The position numbers and the translations under genes were made by a program. Below are positions 62,609 through 64,000 of a stretch of DNA of 64,000 nucleotides, in pieces. Position 1 is the stretch's first letter. Every line of letters starts with the position of its first letter. This stretch comes from Leptidea sinapis (taxonomy: Eukaryota > Arthropoda > Insecta > Lepidoptera > Pieridae), in assembly GCF_905404315.1 (NCBI RefSeq), contig NC_066282.1:4550501-4614500 (forward strand), written 5' to 3'. The notes under the pieces were generated by a model that worked only from the letters and a program-made list of their open reading frames with translations, was not told the DNA's origin and did not search any database.

Positions 62609-63437
62609 CAGAATATGAATAACTTTATGATTTTTTAAAAGTAATTATAAATCCATGATGTAATTAATTTATTTACTACTACAGTAGGGCTCGAAAAGAA
62701 CAATTTCATTTTGTAATGGTATAATGAATTACAAACGAAATCATTATGAATTATCTACACTTATGTCAACGTTCTACCATCACATAGGAAATGTTGAGTT
62801 TTGATTAGAAGAAGTGGCACAATATTTAGAACTTTAGCGTTTAATAATAAATTTATAAAATTATTTCAAAGTGATGCAACAAAAAATGTATCTACTTTCT
62901 GGCAGTCAGTCAGTAAATAAATTATTAGAAAAAAAATCATTTCAAAAGAATCATGAGTAAATTAGTTATATCAACCACAAATGAAGGTATTACGTAAAAA
63001 CTACCAAACATTCACAAACAAGATAACATCTAAATAGTTTTTACTGTAAAATAAAAATATAACAAAAAGTAAGTTATAATTTTGGTTAACTTCTAAGACT
63101 AAATTACAACTTATGACACGATGATATTCAAACAGTTATCGGACAGAGTAATGCCCTAACCCGCTTCGAGACCTCGCGTTTTTTAGACATCTTCACCCTC
63201 TCCTCCTGTTTATTTCTACAATAGGTATTTTTAAGTCAAAATAATATTCGTTCCGGATAAGTAATCACCAAGAAACATATACTAAAACCTTCCCCGCCGC
63301 ATCTTGCGGTAAAGTATTATTCCGTTCGGTTCAGTAATTTTCGCAGAACGTAGGTCACACTAAAAGTTTTGCGTAACTTAAAAATACAAAATGTTATTAA
63401 CAAAATATTATGTTTATTGCTTTTCAAAATAGTCTCC
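62609..63437. other. Unassigned stretch
   Basis: No gene or repeat with a copy in the window. Confidence 0.4.
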
Positions 63438-63542
63438 TTTCATCACGAGGAATCAGGTTAAACAGCTCTTCGGAACACTCCCCGTGATAAATGCGGTAGA
63501 AGACACACAATGGAGCGACGTCTCTCGCCAACTCAATTGAGC
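63438..63542 (-). mobile_element. LINE-A RT fragment
   Basis: The minus strand reads ARDVAPLCVFYRIYHGECSE-like residues and ELFNLIP, the segment just upstream of LGYHPHHLDVW; compare 47970-48060. CATCACGAGGAATCAGG on plus marks its 3' break. Isolated coding scrap without the tail. Confidence 0.7.
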
Positions 63543-64000
63543 AACAAAAAGTATATGTTTATTTAATGGCCACAAACTTGGAGAATAAGATTGAACCTCT
63601 TTATAATGAAACGCGAAAACCAGAATAACACAAACCACATCATAATCTTTATTTCGTTACAAGCAGCAACCATTCCTCTATAAATTACGAGTTTCTCTAC
63701 ATAATAAATTGAATAAGCTGTACGGAAACATTATGGTAACGATGAAAGAAATTAAACATCTTGCAGAGAGTAATAATTGTTTCCGATTGGCGAAAAATAA
63801 TTAAGAAAACTCCATTAATTACTGTTGTAGACTCGAACGCTAAATCAAATTCGATTTAGTAATTGCTTTCGGAATACATTTTTTTCAAGATTCTATTTGC
63901 GGTAGTTATTTGTTTCATTACTAAGATTATAAATCTTTATTATTTCTATGGCTAATGGTTTTACGCGCTATAACAGGCGCTATATAACTATTTATGTTGT
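63543..64000. other. Unassigned AT-rich end of window
   Basis: No gene or element recognised. Confidence 0.4.

Overview
The window looks like nuclear DNA of a moth or butterfly. It is AT-rich, has no operons or ribosome-binding sites, and is packed with 3' ends of non-LTR retrotransposons, Helitrons that follow the A/TC...CTAG/T rule, MITEs and tRNA-derived repeats of kinds I know from lepidopteran genomes. The species and chromosome cannot be read from the sequence. No complete cellular gene is visible. The one convincing host-gene signal is a single exon at 40010-40104 (+): acceptor, ATG, signal peptide and a GTAAGT donor. Its partner exons were not found. A minus-strand reading at 60303-60530 with one stop codon is an unidentified relic.

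Layout. 0.1-9.9 kb: LINE tails, an interlocked inverted-repeat element, a Penelope-like fragment, a Helitron, a folded tRNA-derived repeat, and two 374-bp MITEs with 8-bp target duplications. 12-24 kb: a fold-back LINE-B pair split by LINE-A, two copies of a second tRNA-like repeat, a retrotransposon endonuclease remnant, head-to-tail Helitrons, a 45-bp perfect inverted repeat enclosing a tRNA-like core, and a hAT transposase relic. 24.1-30 kb: a 78-bp minisatellite, a 62-bp array interrupted by a LINE, and an identical 729-bp tandem duplication. 30-38 kb: LINE and SINE copies plus a Helitron interrupted by the third 373-bp MITE. 40 kb: the candidate exon. 43-46 kb: a Helitron cluster, including one Helitron inside another and one containing a perfect palindrome. 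47-52 kb: LINE-D split by LINE-E. 54-64 kb: LINE copies, a mariner-type MITE, a Harbinger-derived element with a short transposase N-terminus, a SINE nested in LINE-B, and further tRNA-like repeats.

Repeat names used here (LINE-A to LINE-E, S-T, MITE-F and so on) are working labels for families recognised by comparing copies within the window. LINE-A, C, D and E contain reverse-transcriptase C-terminal coding sequence typical of Jockey/CR1-type insect elements; every copy is 5'-truncated and none looks active. The nesting gives a relative insertion order: LINE-A is younger than LINE-B and LINE-D, LINE-E is younger than LINE-D, the SINE is younger than LINE-B, and the 373-bp MITE is younger than the Helitron it sits in. 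The elements do not form a pathway; the interest lies in their structures: fold-backs, tandem Helitrons, and MITEs that keep a THAP-like start codon region.
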